Shown here piece after piece: positions 34,788 to 44,592 of a stretch of DNA of 64,000 nt (positions are counted from its first letter, which is position 1; every line of letters begins with the position of its first letter). Where the stretch lies: assembly GCF_000170835.1 (NCBI RefSeq), contig NZ_ABCP01000004.1, forward strand, positions 62,001 through 126,000, in the 5' to 3' direction. Made by a program: the position numbers and the translations under genes. The notes beneath the pieces are model-generated. The model saw nothing but the letters and a program-made list of their open reading frames with translations. It did not search any database and had not been told where the DNA came from. This DNA is from Marinobacter algicola DG893. GTDB taxonomy: Bacteria > Pseudomonadota > Gammaproteobacteria > Pseudomonadales > Oleiphilaceae.

Positions 34788-35513
34788 ATGCCGTCTTTCC
34801 CGCCAGCCCTGGCACACAATGCCATCGAAGAGATCCTGCCGGATCTGTTTTTTGTCAGTGGTGCCATGGAAACCGTCCTTATGGACCTGGATTGGCAATT
34901 CAGCCGCAACATGACCATCGTCCGTGACGGTGAACGGCTGATCCTCATCAATACGGTCCGCCTTGATGATGACGGCCTGGCGGAACTGGACCGACTGGGA
35001 AAAGTAACCGACGTGATTCGGCTTGGCGCTCTGCATGGGCGTGACGATGCGTTCTATGTTGACCGTTACCAGGCGCAGTACTGGGTGATGCCAGGTCTGG
35101 AACCGGAGGACCAAAGCGGGTCTGAAAGAGAGACAAACGTCCTCGGCCAGACGCTGCCCCTGAGTGACGCATCGCTATTTCAGTTCCAAACTACCAAACT
35201 TCCTGAAGGCGTACTCCACCTCCAGCGGGATGGCGGCATCCTGATAGCCTGTGACGCCCTGCAGAACTGGCTGAAACCCGACGAGCACTTCTGCGACGCC
35301 TCGCGACAGCGAATGGAGCAGATGGGCTTCTTCACACCCGCCAACATTGGCCCAGTCTGGCTGCAGGCGGCGGAACCTGCTGCCGAGGATTTTAACCGCC
35401 TCAAAACACTGAACTTCAAACACGTTCTCTGTGGCCATGGCCAACCCCTACTGGACAACGCCAAAGAGGACTTCAGCGCCACCTTCGATCGAGTGTTCCA
35501 TTGCCAGGCGTGA
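34788..35513 (+). CDS. Metallo-beta-lactamase-fold protein lacking the metal motif
   Basis: 241 residues. The first strands (MTIVRDGERLILINTVRLDD) and the C-terminal LCGHGQPLLDN are of metallo-beta-lactamase type, close to DUF4336 proteins. The usual HxHxDH motif is replaced by ALHGRDD, so the standard two-metal site appears to be missing. The protein may be a non-catalytic relative or use one metal. It starts 9 bp after the GGCT gene with aggag upstream, and ends 19 bp before the large signalling gene. Confidence 0.65.
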   Translation: MPSFPPALAHNAIEEILPDLFFVSGAMETVLMDLDWQFSRNMTIVRDGERLILINTVRLDDDGLAELDRLGKVTDVIRLGALHGRDDAFYVDRYQAQYWVMPGLEPEDQSGSERETNVLGQTLPLSDASLFQFQTTKLPEGVLHLQRDGGILIACDALQNWLKPDEHFCDASRQRMEQMGFFTPANIGPVWLQAAEPAAEDFNRLKTLNFKHVLCGHGQPLLDNAKEDFSATFDRVFHCQA

Positions 35514-35532
35514 TCCCCAGGAGCGGCACCTG

Positions 35533-38500
35533 ATGCAGAGCGAATTACAGCTGCCCGGATACACAATCTCCTTCTGCCTCTGGAGAAAAGCAGGCCGGGC
35601 GGCCTATCGCGCACGGCGACTCTCGGACGGTGCAGACGTCTGCATTGAAACCCTTGATACCGAATATCCCGACCGCAGGCAGGTGGCCACGCTCAATCAC
35701 GAAGCCAGCATTGCTTCACGGCTCGACGGCGTGAAAGGCGTACGCAGGGTTCATGACATATTGCCACACGGTAGTGGGAACCTGGCGCTCGTCACCGATC
35801 CCTGTGAGCGTTCGCTTGCCTCGGTAATGGCCGAGAGCCGTAACAGACGCTTGCCCCTGCCCCAGGCGCTGAAAATAGCCCAGGCCCTGGTACAGATTCT
35901 GAGCGACATCCACGCACAGGACATCGTGCACAAGTCGCTGACACCCCATAACGTCCTGTTTGACTCAAGAAGTGGCGCACTGGTGCTGTCGGGGTTCAAT
36001 ATAGCATCGGAGCTGGGGCAGGAGCGGCAGGCCAAACAGCTGCCCAATCAGCCCGAGGCGGCATTGGCCTACATGTCGCCGGAACAGACCGGGCGCATGA
36101 ATCGGAGCCTCGACTACCGCTCGGACTACTATTCCCTCGGCTTGCTGCTGTTTGAACTTCTGACCGGCCAACCTCCGTTTACAGCCAACAATACCCTGGA
36201 GTGGGTACACAGCCACATAAGTCGTCTGCCTCCGGCGCCTCACACCGTGTTTGAGGACATACCCGAGGCCCTTTCAGACATTGTGCTGAAGCTTCTGGCC
36301 AAATCCCCGGAAGAACGTTATCAAAGCAGCCTGGGCCTGCTGCACGACCTATCCCGTTGCGCCACGTCGATAGAACAGGATCTGCCACTGCTGCCCTTCA
36401 CACTGGGTGAAAAGGATCATCTGCAGAAGTTTCTGATTCCCCAGGCACTTTACGGCCGCGAGCGCGAGCTGCAGGAGCTGCTGGGCCTGTTCGAGCAGGC
36501 GGTGGAGGGACGATCCCGCTTCTGCCTGGTTCACGGCTACTCCGGCGTTGGCAAGTCGGCACTGGTCAACGAAATTGATCGCTACCAGATCCGCGAACGC
36601 GGCTTCCTGGTCCAGAGCAAGTTCGACCAGTTCCAGCAAAGCGAAGCCTACTCAGCACTGGCAGCCACCTTTCGTGCCCTCGTGCAGCAAATCATGCTAG
36701 AGCCCGACAACCAGCTTGACTGCTGGCGCACCGAACTGCTTGGTGCGCTGGGGCCCAACGGCGCCCTGGTGATCGACCTGGTGCCGGAGCTGGCGCTGAT
36801 TATCGGCGAACAACCCCCTGTGACCGAGCTGCCACCCTCAGAGAGCCGTAACCGGTTGCAGCTGGTACTGACCGCATTCCTGCGAGTGTTTGCCGGCGAA
36901 GGCCATCCGGTCGTGCTGTTCCTGGACGATCTGCAGTGGAGCGACACCCCAACCCTCGACCTGATACGCCGTATAGTCACCTCCAGGGACCAGAGCCACC
37001 TGTTGTTGATTGGTGCCTATCGCAGCAATGAAGTCGGCCCTGGGCACCCCCTCAGATTGCTCCTGGATGACCTCAACAACCATCGGCGAATTCATCAGAT
37101 CCCTGTGGGGCCGCTTGATGAATCGTCGGTGGACCAAATGGTGGCCGATGCCCTGCGTTGCGAGCCGGAAACAAGCCGCACACTGAGCGAGATGCTGTTT
37201 CACCGCGCCCAGGGCAACCCCTTCTTTACCAACGAGTTGCTGCGACAGTTCCATGCCCAGGGGGCAATCTGGTCAGATTCGGGCAGTGGCCAATGGCACT
37301 GGCAGCTCGACAGGGCCAGTTGGGATGAAACCAGCCATGACGTGGTTGAGTTCATGCTGGATAACCTGCGAAAGCTCCCGGACGAAACGCAGAACGTACT
37401 TCAACTGGCCGCCAGCATCGGGAATACCTTTACCCTGCAAACGCTCGCCACCATCTACGAGCATACCGTTGCGGAAACCGCCCGGGCCCTTCTGCCGGCG
37501 TTGAAACAGTACACCGTGCTGCCGCTACACAGTGATTATCGCCTGGCGAGACACCAGGACGGAGAGCGGGTGCTCAACCCCAGCTATCGTTTTCAGCATG
37601 ACCGGGTGCAGCAGGCTGCCTACAACCTCATCGCAACCGGCGAGCTCCCCCGGGTACACCTAACGGTCGGGCGCCTGATGCTACAACACGGCGGCGGGCA
37701 GGTCGCCGATGACCAATTGATTGATATCGTTAATCATCTCAATCAGGGGCGTGCGCTGATCCAGTCCGGGCCAGAACGCCTTCAACTGGCCGAGTTCAAC
37801 CTTCGTGCCGGCAGTCGCGCCCGACAAACCTCGGCCTATCAACAGGCACTCGACTACTTGCAGGTCGCCGAGGAATTGCTGCCAGACGACGCCTGGTCAC
37901 AGATGCCCTCACTGATGGCCACATTGGCGTCAGAGATACAGCTTTGCCTCTACCTCACCGGACGTACCGAAGAGGCCGACCATTGGTTGGAACAGATGCT
38001 GGACCATGCGGACTCCCGGCTGCATCGCGCCGACATTCTCGCCATACGTACCCGGCAGAATGCCACGCTGGGTAGAATGGAGGCGTCTATTCACGCTGCC
38101 ATTGAGGGGCTGGCACTACTGGGTGTCAATTTCACCGAACACCCCAGCCAGCACGATATCGATGTCGAACGCCAACGGGTACTGACGAACCTGGCTGGCC
38201 GCGAAATCACCGATCTGGTTGGCGCTCCTGTCATCGAAGACCCAGCCACATTGACCGCCATGCGTCTGCTGATGGAAATCTTTGCGGCCGCGTTTCTCTC
38301 CGGCAGCAAGCTGTTCAGCTACCTGGTGCTAAAAGCGGTTAACCTGGCTTTGCATCGGGGCAACTGCCCGGAATCGGCGTTTGCCTATGCCGCCTACGGC
38401 ATGCTTTTGTGTGGTGAGCTGGACGAGCCCGCCCTGGGCTATCAGTACGCCAAGGTTGGCCTGGCCATCAATGAACGGCTTGATGACCTCAGCCTGAGGG

Positions 38501-40587
38501 CGCGCGTTATCTATGTATACGCCATGTTCGTTCATCACTGGAGCAACCACTGGGCAACGCTCACGCCCTGGTTCCGCAAGGGCATCGAAGCCGGCTATCA
38601 ATCCGGCGACCTGCTCTATCTGGCCTACAGTGCCCAGGACTGCGTGATCTGGGACCCGGGCATGGATCTGGAAACCGCAAGCCAGTTGCATCAGGAAAAC
38701 CTCGACATCGTTCGCGAGTGCGCCTACCAGGATTCGCTGGACTCCGGTTCCCTCTTCCTGCAGATGCAGCGCAATTTTCTTGGCACCACCCACTCACCGG
38801 CCAGTCTGAGCACCGATGATTTTGATGACCAGGCGTGTCTCGAGGCAATGAGTACGCGCCAGTTCATAACCGGCATTGCCAATCATCATATCTACAGTGC
38901 CGAGATCAACCTGCTCTACGGGAACTACGAACAGGCACTGCACTTTGTCAGAAAGCAGGACAAGCTAATCAAGTCCGCGATGTCCCTGCCCCAGCTCGTG
39001 CGTTTCTACATTGTTGCCAACCTCACCCTCACGACTCTATTCCCCACCATGAACAGGGCTGACCAACAGGCCACACGAGAACGCCTGGAACGGGACCTGG
39101 CGCGCATGACCCGTTGGGCGGACAATTGCGAAGCGAATTTCCGCCACCTTCAATTTCTGATGACCGCAGAACTCGCCCGCCTGGATGGCAGGCACGACGC
39201 CGCACTGGAGCTCTATGACACGGCCATCGACACGGCACGGGCAAACGGCTTCCTGCGCGATGAGGCCACTGCCTTTGAGCGCGCCGCACGGCACCTGCTG
39301 GCACTGGGTAAAGGGCGCTCAGCCGAGGGTTATCTCCGTGGTGCCCACGGGGTATACAACCGCTGGGGCGCACAACGCAAGGTAGAACAGCTGGAGGACG
39401 AGTTCCCGGTGCTTCGTCAGTGGGTTCAGGCCCACCTCAGCCCACCAGGAAGCCATTTGGCCAGTCTCGACCTGGCATCGGTTATGAAAGCCTCTCGTGA
39501 GATCTCCGGCGAGATGGTGCTGGACCAGCTGTTGCAGAAAACCCTGGCGATTCTGCTGGAAAATGCCGGTGGGCAATGGGGCTGCCTGATTGTCCGGGCC
39601 GGTGGTGCGTTCAGTGTCGAGGCCATAATCCGGCCAGAGCAGCCGTCACCACAGGTTGAAATCCCCACCCACTCAACACTCAGTGATCGTCAGGGCAAGG
39701 CCCTCGCCCTGCCAATGAGCGTGATCAGCCAGGTGTTTCAAAGGGGCGAAGCCGTGGTCCTGCACGATGCCATGGCCGACGGCCCGTTTGTGAACGACCC
39801 CTACACCGTTCACCTGCATCCACGATCAGTACTGTGTGTCCCTATCATCGTGCGGGAACGTTTTGAGGCGGCGGTCTACATGGAGAACAACCTGACCGAC
39901 GCCGTCTTCACCGACGACCGGGTGGAATTGATTCAACTGCTCTCCGCCCAGGCGGCTGTCGCCATCGAAAACGCCCGGCTCTACACCCAGGTACAAGACC
40001 ATTCCCGGCTCCTGGAAGAGAAGGTGGTTGAACGCACGGCAGAGCTGGAAGAACTCAATGAAGAACTGCAACGCCTGGCCGACCGCGATGGCCTGACCGG
40101 CGTCGCCAACAGGCGTTCCGGTGACGCCTACCTCAAAGACACCTGGCTGCGCCTGAGAAGGCAGCCCCAGCCCTTATCTGTGGTTATGCTCGATGTGGAT
40201 CACTTCAAGCACTTCAACGACAATTACGGCCACCAGATGGGTGACGAATGCCTGATCCGGGTTGCCGAGACACTGCAGGCGCAACTGCAGCGCTCAACCG
40301 ACATGGTGGCGCGCTACGGGGGAGAAGAGTTCATTCTGATACTCCCCAATACTGACGAAAATGGTGCGATACAGGTCGCTGAAAATGCCCGCGTTGCCAT
40401 CGAAGCATTGGACATCAGGCACGACCATTCAACGGCGCGAGATTGCATCACCGTCAGCGTGGGCTGCGCCACCATCGTTCCCGATGACAAGAGCAGTCTC
40501 GAAGAATTGGTCTTTGCCGCCGATGCGGCACTCTACAAAGCCAAAGAGAGCGGCCGAAACCGAATTCAAGCGGCTGAGAGCGCTTGA
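35533..40587 (+). CDS. Pseudokinase / AAA ATPase / GAF / diguanylate cyclase fusion
   Basis: 1684 residues, cytoplasmic. Order: protein-kinase-like domain (about 1-275), AAA ATPase with Walker A GYSGVGKS (about 337) and Walker B VVLFLDDLQWSD (about 460), a long TPR-like helical part (about 700-1300), GAF (about 1320-1480), a coiled coil (EEKVVERTAELEELNEELQR) and GGDEF with GGEEF at 1596-1600 and an RSTD inhibitory site. The kinase part lacks key residues: HRD is HKS (133-135), DFG is SGF (153-155) and the VAIK lysine is absent. It therefore likely binds but does not phosphorylate, with c-di-GMP synthesis as output. The ATG at 35533 has aggag nine bases upstream. Confidence 0.9.
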   Translation: MQSELQLPGYTISFCLWRKAGRAAYRARRLSDGADVCIETLDTEYPDRRQVATLNHEASIASRLDGVKGVRRVHDILPHGSGNLALVTDPCERSLASVMAESRNRRLPLPQALKIAQALVQILSDIHAQDIVHKSLTPHNVLFDSRSGALVLSGFNIASELGQERQAKQLPNQPEAALAYMSPEQTGRMNRSLDYRSDYYSLGLLLFELLTGQPPFTANNTLEWVHSHISRLPPAPHTVFEDIPEALSDIVLKLLAKSPEERYQSSLGLLHDLSRCATSIEQDLPLLPFTLGEKDHLQKFLIPQALYGRERELQELLGLFEQAVEGRSRFCLVHGYSGVGKSALVNEIDRYQIRERGFLVQSKFDQFQQSEAYSALAATFRALVQQIMLEPDNQLDCWRTELLGALGPNGALVIDLVPELALIIGEQPPVTELPPSESRNRLQLVLTAFLRVFAGEGHPVVLFLDDLQWSDTPTLDLIRRIVTSRDQSHLLLIGAYRSNEVGPGHPLRLLLDDLNNHRRIHQIPVGPLDESSVDQMVADALRCEPETSRTLSEMLFHRAQGNPFFTNELLRQFHAQGAIWSDSGSGQWHWQLDRASWDETSHDVVEFMLDNLRKLPDETQNVLQLAASIGNTFTLQTLATIYEHTVAETARALLPALKQYTVLPLHSDYRLARHQDGERVLNPSYRFQHDRVQQAAYNLIATGELPRVHLTVGRLMLQHGGGQVADDQLIDIVNHLNQGRALIQSGPERLQLAEFNLRAGSRARQTSAYQQALDYLQVAEELLPDDAWSQMPSLMATLASEIQLCLYLTGRTEEADHWLEQMLDHADSRLHRADILAIRTRQNATLGRMEASIHAAIEGLALLGVNFTEHPSQHDIDVERQRVLTNLAGREITDLVGAPVIEDPATLTAMRLLMEIFAAAFLSGSKLFSYLVLKAVNLALHRGNCPESAFAYAAYGMLLCGELDEPALGYQYAKVGLAINERLDDLSLRARVIYVYAMFVHHWSNHWATLTPWFRKGIEAGYQSGDLLYLAYSAQDCVIWDPGMDLETASQLHQENLDIVRECAYQDSLDSGSLFLQMQRNFLGTTHSPASLSTDDFDDQACLEAMSTRQFITGIANHHIYSAEINLLYGNYEQALHFVRKQDKLIKSAMSLPQLVRFYIVANLTLTTLFPTMNRADQQATRERLERDLARMTRWADNCEANFRHLQFLMTAELARLDGRHDAALELYDTAIDTARANGFLRDEATAFERAARHLLALGKGRSAEGYLRGAHGVYNRWGAQRKVEQLEDEFPVLRQWVQAHLSPPGSHLASLDLASVMKASREISGEMVLDQLLQKTLAILLENAGGQWGCLIVRAGGAFSVEAIIRPEQPSPQVEIPTHSTLSDRQGKALALPMSVISQVFQRGEAVVLHDAMADGPFVNDPYTVHLHPRSVLCVPIIVRERFEAAVYMENNLTDAVFTDDRVELIQLLSAQAAVAIENARLYTQVQDHSRLLEEKVVERTAELEELNEELQRLADRDGLTGVANRRSGDAYLKDTWLRLRRQPQPLSVVMLDVDHFKHFNDNYGHQMGDECLIRVAETLQAQLQRSTDMVARYGGEEFILILPNTDENGAIQVAENARVAIEALDIRHDHSTARDCITVSVGCATIVPDDKSSLEELVFAADAALYKAKESGRNRIQAAESA

Positions 40588-40628
40588 GATAACGAGACTT
40601 TTTTACCAAACTCAGTGATCTTGAGATT

Positions 40629-41810
40629 ATGATCAACGCATTTGCCGTATCCAACTACCGCAGCCTTAAGAGTATCGTCGCGCCCCTGACCGGCCTCAAT
40701 GTGGTAACCGGGCCCAACGGCTGCGGCAAGTCCAACCTTTACAAGTCTCTGCGGTTACTGGCTGAAACCGCAAAGGGCAACTTAATCTCGTCGATCGCGC
40801 AGGAAGGCGGGCTGGATTACACGTTCTGGGCAGGGCCGGAGACCTTTACCAAAGGCATGAAAGACGGTGTCGATCCCGTACAGGGCTCTGCCAAAAAACA
40901 GAACAGCCGGCTTAGGCTGGGCTTTGTGGGTGAAGACTTCGGCTACGCCATCTCACTGGGCATGCCCGCCCCTCAGGGATTTGCGGGCTACCAGGACCCG
41001 TCCATGTTTCAGTTTGACCCGGAAATCAAGCGCGAGTGCATTTGGGCGGGAGACGTCTGCCGTCCCAGCAGTTGCCTGATTGACCGGGTCGGGCCTGTGG
41101 TGAAAGTGCGCAACGGTCGTAAATGGGAAGTCTACAACGCCCACCTCAACACCTACGAAAGCATCCTCAACGAAATCAGCGATCCGGTGGCTGTGCCCGA
41201 GGTTCATGCTGTCCGGCAAACCATCCGCAACTGGCGCTTCTACGACCAGTTCCGAACCGATCCCCAGTCCATCATCCGCACTCCCCAAATCGGTACGCGA
41301 ACGCCGGTGCTTGATCACGACGGCCATAGCCTGGTCGCGGCTCTGCGGACCATCCACGAGATTGGCGACCGGGCGGCGTTGTACGATGCCATTGAGGATG
41401 CCTTTCCCGGGGCAACCATCAACTTTGAGGCAGACTCCGGCAACCGTTTCATACTGCAGTTTTTGCAGGAGGGGTTGCTGCGCCCCTTAAACCAGGCGGA
41501 GCTGTCGGACGGCACGCTTCGCTACCTGTTGCTGGTAGCCGCACTACTCACGCCAAGACCACCGTCACTATTGGTGCTTAATGAACCGGAAACCAGCCTG
41601 CACCCGGATTTGCTGCCTGCCTTGGGGCGCCTGATCAATCGCGCATCACGTGAAACCCAGGTGTGGGTCGTTTCCCACGCACCACGTTTGGTGGCAACTC
41701 TGGAACAGGATGGCGACTGTAACTCCATCGCCCTGAACAAAGACCTTGGCGAAACCATCGTCCTGGGGCAGGGTTTGTTGGATGCGCCACCCTGGCAATG
41801 GGCGGATTAA
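40629..41810 (+). CDS. AAA (SMC/RecF-like) ATPase
   Basis: 393 residues. Walker A is GPNGCGKSN (about 30-38), the signature region is LNQAELSDGTLRYLLLVAAL and Walker B is LLVLNEPETSLHPDLL, then WVVSHAPRLVA (switch histidine). It is a stand-alone ABC-type ATPase of the predicted-ATPase COG4637-like group. No TOPRIM or nuclease partner is seen, so there is no reason to call it a defence system. It ends 2 bp before the RNase Z gene. Confidence 0.85.
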   Translation: MINAFAVSNYRSLKSIVAPLTGLNVVTGPNGCGKSNLYKSLRLLAETAKGNLISSIAQEGGLDYTFWAGPETFTKGMKDGVDPVQGSAKKQNSRLRLGFVGEDFGYAISLGMPAPQGFAGYQDPSMFQFDPEIKRECIWAGDVCRPSSCLIDRVGPVVKVRNGRKWEVYNAHLNTYESILNEISDPVAVPEVHAVRQTIRNWRFYDQFRTDPQSIIRTPQIGTRTPVLDHDGHSLVAALRTIHEIGDRAALYDAIEDAFPGATINFEADSGNRFILQFLQEGLLRPLNQAELSDGTLRYLLLVAALLTPRPPSLLVLNEPETSLHPDLLPALGRLINRASRETQVWVVSHAPRLVATLEQDGDCNSIALNKDLGETIVLGQGLLDAPPWQWAD

Positions 41811-41812
41811 TA

Positions 41813-42793
41813 ATGGAATTCACTTTCCTGGGCACATCCGCCGGCACCCCGACACGGTCACGAAATGTGAGCGGGCTGGCCCTGTGTCACTCCGGTCCCA
41901 AACCCTGGTATTTGATCGACTGCGGTGAAGGCACGCAACATCAGTTGCTTCGCACCCGCTACTCGGTTGTGCAATTACGCGCCATCTTCATCACCCATAT
42001 CCACGGCGACCACACGTTTGGCCTTCCAGGGCTGCTCACCAGCGCCTCCATGCTTGGCCGCACGGAACCGTTGGACATCATTGCCCCCACCCAGGTACAA
42101 CGCTTCATCAGCGCAGTGCTCGCAAACAGCGACTCCAGTCTCAGCTACTCGCTAAACTTCATCGATTCCGAAGCATCGGATTTCCAGTGGCAGGATGAGC
42201 ACGTCAGGGTTACCAATGTGGCACTTTCCCATCGTGTCGCCTGCCGCGCCTATGTGTTCACCGAGCAAAGCCTGGAGCGACAACTACTTCAGGACAAATT
42301 AAGCGCGGAAGGCATAGAGCCCGGTCCCGGCTGGGGCGAATTGCAGAAAGGAAACGATATAACGCTGGAGGATGGCCGCCTGCTCAGAAGTGACGATTAC
42401 ACGCACATTCCCCGCGCGGCCCGCCGCCTGATCGTCGCAGGCGACAACGACACCCCGGACCTGCTGGCCGGTGCCTGCGAGGGCACCCATGTGCTGATCC
42501 ACGAAGCCACCTATACCCAGGATGTGGCCGACCGGGTCGGCCCCTGGCCCCAACACAGCTCCGCTGAACAGGTGGCCCGGTTCGCCCAACAGGCTCACTT
42601 GCCCAACCTGGTGCTGACCCATTTCAGCTCACGTTACCAGTCCGGGCCGGGAGGCGCGCCCCACATCAACCAACTGGCGGCCGAAGCCATGCAGCACTAC
42701 AAGGGCCAACTGTTTCTGGCGCAGGATTTTGATACCTATCGGCTGGAAAAGGATTTGTCGTTGAGTTGCCTGACCCAAACACATTCAATCTGA
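41813..42793 (+). CDS. rnz: Ribonuclease Z (tRNA 3'-processing endonuclease)
   Basis: 326 residues, short-form RNase Z. Metal motif HIHGDH at 62-67, GTSAGTPTRSRNVS near the N-terminus, HEATY, and a final LTHFSSRY. It cleaves the 3' trailer of pre-tRNAs in the cytoplasm. The start ATG lies 2 bp after the ATPase stop codon, so the genes are translationally coupled; a longer upstream start is unlikely. Confidence 0.93.
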   Translation: MEFTFLGTSAGTPTRSRNVSGLALCHSGPKPWYLIDCGEGTQHQLLRTRYSVVQLRAIFITHIHGDHTFGLPGLLTSASMLGRTEPLDIIAPTQVQRFISAVLANSDSSLSYSLNFIDSEASDFQWQDEHVRVTNVALSHRVACRAYVFTEQSLERQLLQDKLSAEGIEPGPGWGELQKGNDITLEDGRLLRSDDYTHIPRAARRLIVAGDNDTPDLLAGACEGTHVLIHEATYTQDVADRVGPWPQHSSAEQVARFAQQAHLPNLVLTHFSSRYQSGPGGAPHINQLAAEAMQHYKGQLFLAQDFDTYRLEKDLSLSCLTQTHSI

Positions 42794-42808
42794 CGAAGGA
42801 TATTCACA

Positions 42809-43477
42809 ATGACGTATCAGTTCGAAGACCTAAGGAAGGCTTGCCGGACAGAATGGCGCGACTACATTGAACACAGTTTCGTAAAGCAGTTAGGCGATGC
42901 GTCGCTCGCTCCCGAAGCGTTTCAGCACTACCTCAAGCAGGATTACCTGTTCCTGATCCAGTTTGCCCGCGCCTTCGCCCTGGCGGCCTACAAAAGCCCA
43001 ACCTTGCTGGATCTCCGCCAGGCAAAGGAAGGCTTGCAGGCCATCGTGGATGTAGAGCTGGACCTACACATCAGCTACTGCAAGGAATGGGGCATTTCAG
43101 AAGCAGAACTTGCCAACCTGCCGGAAGCGCGCGCCACCCTTGCCTACACACGCTATGTGCTCGACACGGGCAACCGCGGCGATTTGCTCGACCTGCATGT
43201 TGCGCTCTCACCCTGCATGGTGGGCTACGGGGAAATCGCCAATTGGCTGAACAAACGGGCAGAAACCATTCGGGGAGACAAAAACCCGTATGACGCCTGG
43301 ATCGCCATGTATGAAAGCGACGAGTTCCAGCAGGCCATGCACGCGGAAATCCAGTGGCTGGATGAACGACTGGCGGATGTATCCCCCGCCAGGTTCGAGC
43401 AGCTTACCCGGATATTCAGCGACGCCACCCGGCTGGAAATCGATTTCTGGGAAATGGGTCTGAAACAGAGCGATTGA
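42809..43477 (+). CDS. tenA: TenA family protein (aminopyrimidine aminohydrolase / thiaminase II)
   Basis: 222 residues, all-helical. The TenA active-site residues are present: D45 in LKQDYLFLIQFARA, C136 in ALSPCMVGYGEI, and the C-terminal glutamates in TRLEIDFWEMGL. The family salvages the thiamine pyrimidine. A gaagga Shine-Dalgarno precedes the ATG. No other thi gene or THI riboswitch was seen nearby. Confidence 0.9.
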   Translation: MTYQFEDLRKACRTEWRDYIEHSFVKQLGDASLAPEAFQHYLKQDYLFLIQFARAFALAAYKSPTLLDLRQAKEGLQAIVDVELDLHISYCKEWGISEAELANLPEARATLAYTRYVLDTGNRGDLLDLHVALSPCMVGYGEIANWLNKRAETIRGDKNPYDAWIAMYESDEFQQAMHAEIQWLDERLADVSPARFEQLTRIFSDATRLEIDFWEMGLKQSD

Positions 43478-43488
43478 GAAACGCGTGG

Positions 43489-43833
43489 TCAACCACAGCA
43501 CTTCTTGAACTTGGCACCACTCCCGCAATGGCAAGGATCATTGCGGGAAGGCAGTTTCGCCGTGGTCACCGTCGCCCCTTTGTTCAGGAGTGCCGTCAGT
43601 TCGGTGATGAATTCAACCGCACCCTCGCGGGCATCCACTGTAATGTTGGCATGCAGATTGGCTTCCGCCACCTGAGCTTCGACCTCCTGCCTGCGCGCCT
43701 CACTGGTAACCACCAGTGTTAGCGGAAACTTCTTGCTGCCACTCTTCTGACTGGCCTTGGTCTGGAAGCCACCATGGGCGGTGTGGTGCTGGCGCGCGTC
43801 CTGCCGGCCTTTGTAGAAGAACTTGTCTGACAT
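43489..43833 (-). CDS. SEC-C motif protein (PBPRA1643-type)
   Basis: 114 residues. It starts with MSDKFFYKGRQDARQHH and ends in a SEC-C zinc knuckle (NDPCHCGSGAKFKKCCG). The middle is a small alpha/beta domain (FPLTLVVTSEARRQEVEAQV). This matches the PBPRA1643 family of SWIM/SEC-C proteins with no known function. Convergent with tenA, 11 bp apart. Confidence 0.88.
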   Translation of the reverse strand: MSDKFFYKGRQDARQHHTAHGGFQTKASQKSGSKKFPLTLVVTSEARRQEVEAQVAEANLHANITVDAREGAVEFITELTALLNKGATVTTAKLPSRNDPCHCGSGAKFKKCCG

Positions 43834-43976
43834 GCTGAAATCTCGATGAATGGAAGAGTACCCGGCGCCCGAAAAAAGCGAGCGAGCACCGGGCGAGACG
43901 TTTTAGCATGCTTATTGAATTGGATATATAGGCATAAGTGGAAATTCGATGCGCCACCCGCCCCGCTCTCATCAAA

Positions 43977-44402
43977 TCACTCTGGCAAAGTGTCGCCTGA
44001 CCCGCCCATCTCGGCCGGAACATCCTTCATCTTTGGTAGCCCGTCGCGAATCGGCAGTACCGATTCCTGGTAATGCACATGGACCGCGGGCTCAAACGCC
44101 AGGTCCGGAAGGTTGGCAACATAGACGTCCATAAGACTTAACGCCGGATGATCGGTAAACACATGACCACCGCACTTTTTACACCACTTGCGATAGCTTT
44201 GTTCCGTGAGATGGAATTCGCCAATGTGATCGGCACCCGCTAACACCTCGAAGCTGTCGTATGGCCACAGAGAAAACGCATTCACCGGCCCGGCCGACCA
44301 GCGACGACAGGAATCACAGTGACAATATCCCATCGCTTCGGGTGCGCCAGATACCTGAAACTTAACAGCGCCACAAAAACAACTGCCCTGGTACTGAGTC
44401 AT
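43977..44402 (-). CDS. GFA family (CENP-V/GFA domain) protein
   Basis: 141 residues. Cysteine motifs typical of the GFA zinc fold: GSCFCGAVKF, GYCHCDSCRRW and WCKKCGGHVF. These enzymes are annotated as glutathione-dependent formaldehyde-activating, but most members are uncharacterised. The start at 44402 follows gggggaga; an upstream in-frame ATG at 44477 lacks a ribosome site. Confidence 0.9.
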   Translation of the reverse strand: MTQYQGSCFCGAVKFQVSGAPEAMGYCHCDSCRRWSAGPVNAFSLWPYDSFEVLAGADHIGEFHLTEQSYRKWCKKCGGHVFTDHPALSLMDVYVANLPDLAFEPAVHVHYQESVLPIRDGLPKMKDVPAEMGGSGDTLPE

Positions 44403-44592
44403 AACGATCTCCCCCGTTCGTTGGTTAAACACCACCTTCCCAGAGCCACCCGTTTGCTGTACATGATACGAAATCACGAAACTGCCAGGACTTTGGTAGC
44501 AGGAAAGTTACGATTCGGAGCGACGGTTGACGGCTACCCGACAAACCGCACAAACTAACAGCTCAACCCTCCCAAGATAGAACGCACATTCA

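Noticed and set aside
40629-41810. The SMC-like ATPase as part of an OLD-type or other anti-phage system
   Set aside because: There is no TOPRIM, nuclease or effector partner. Its neighbours are RNase Z and TenA.
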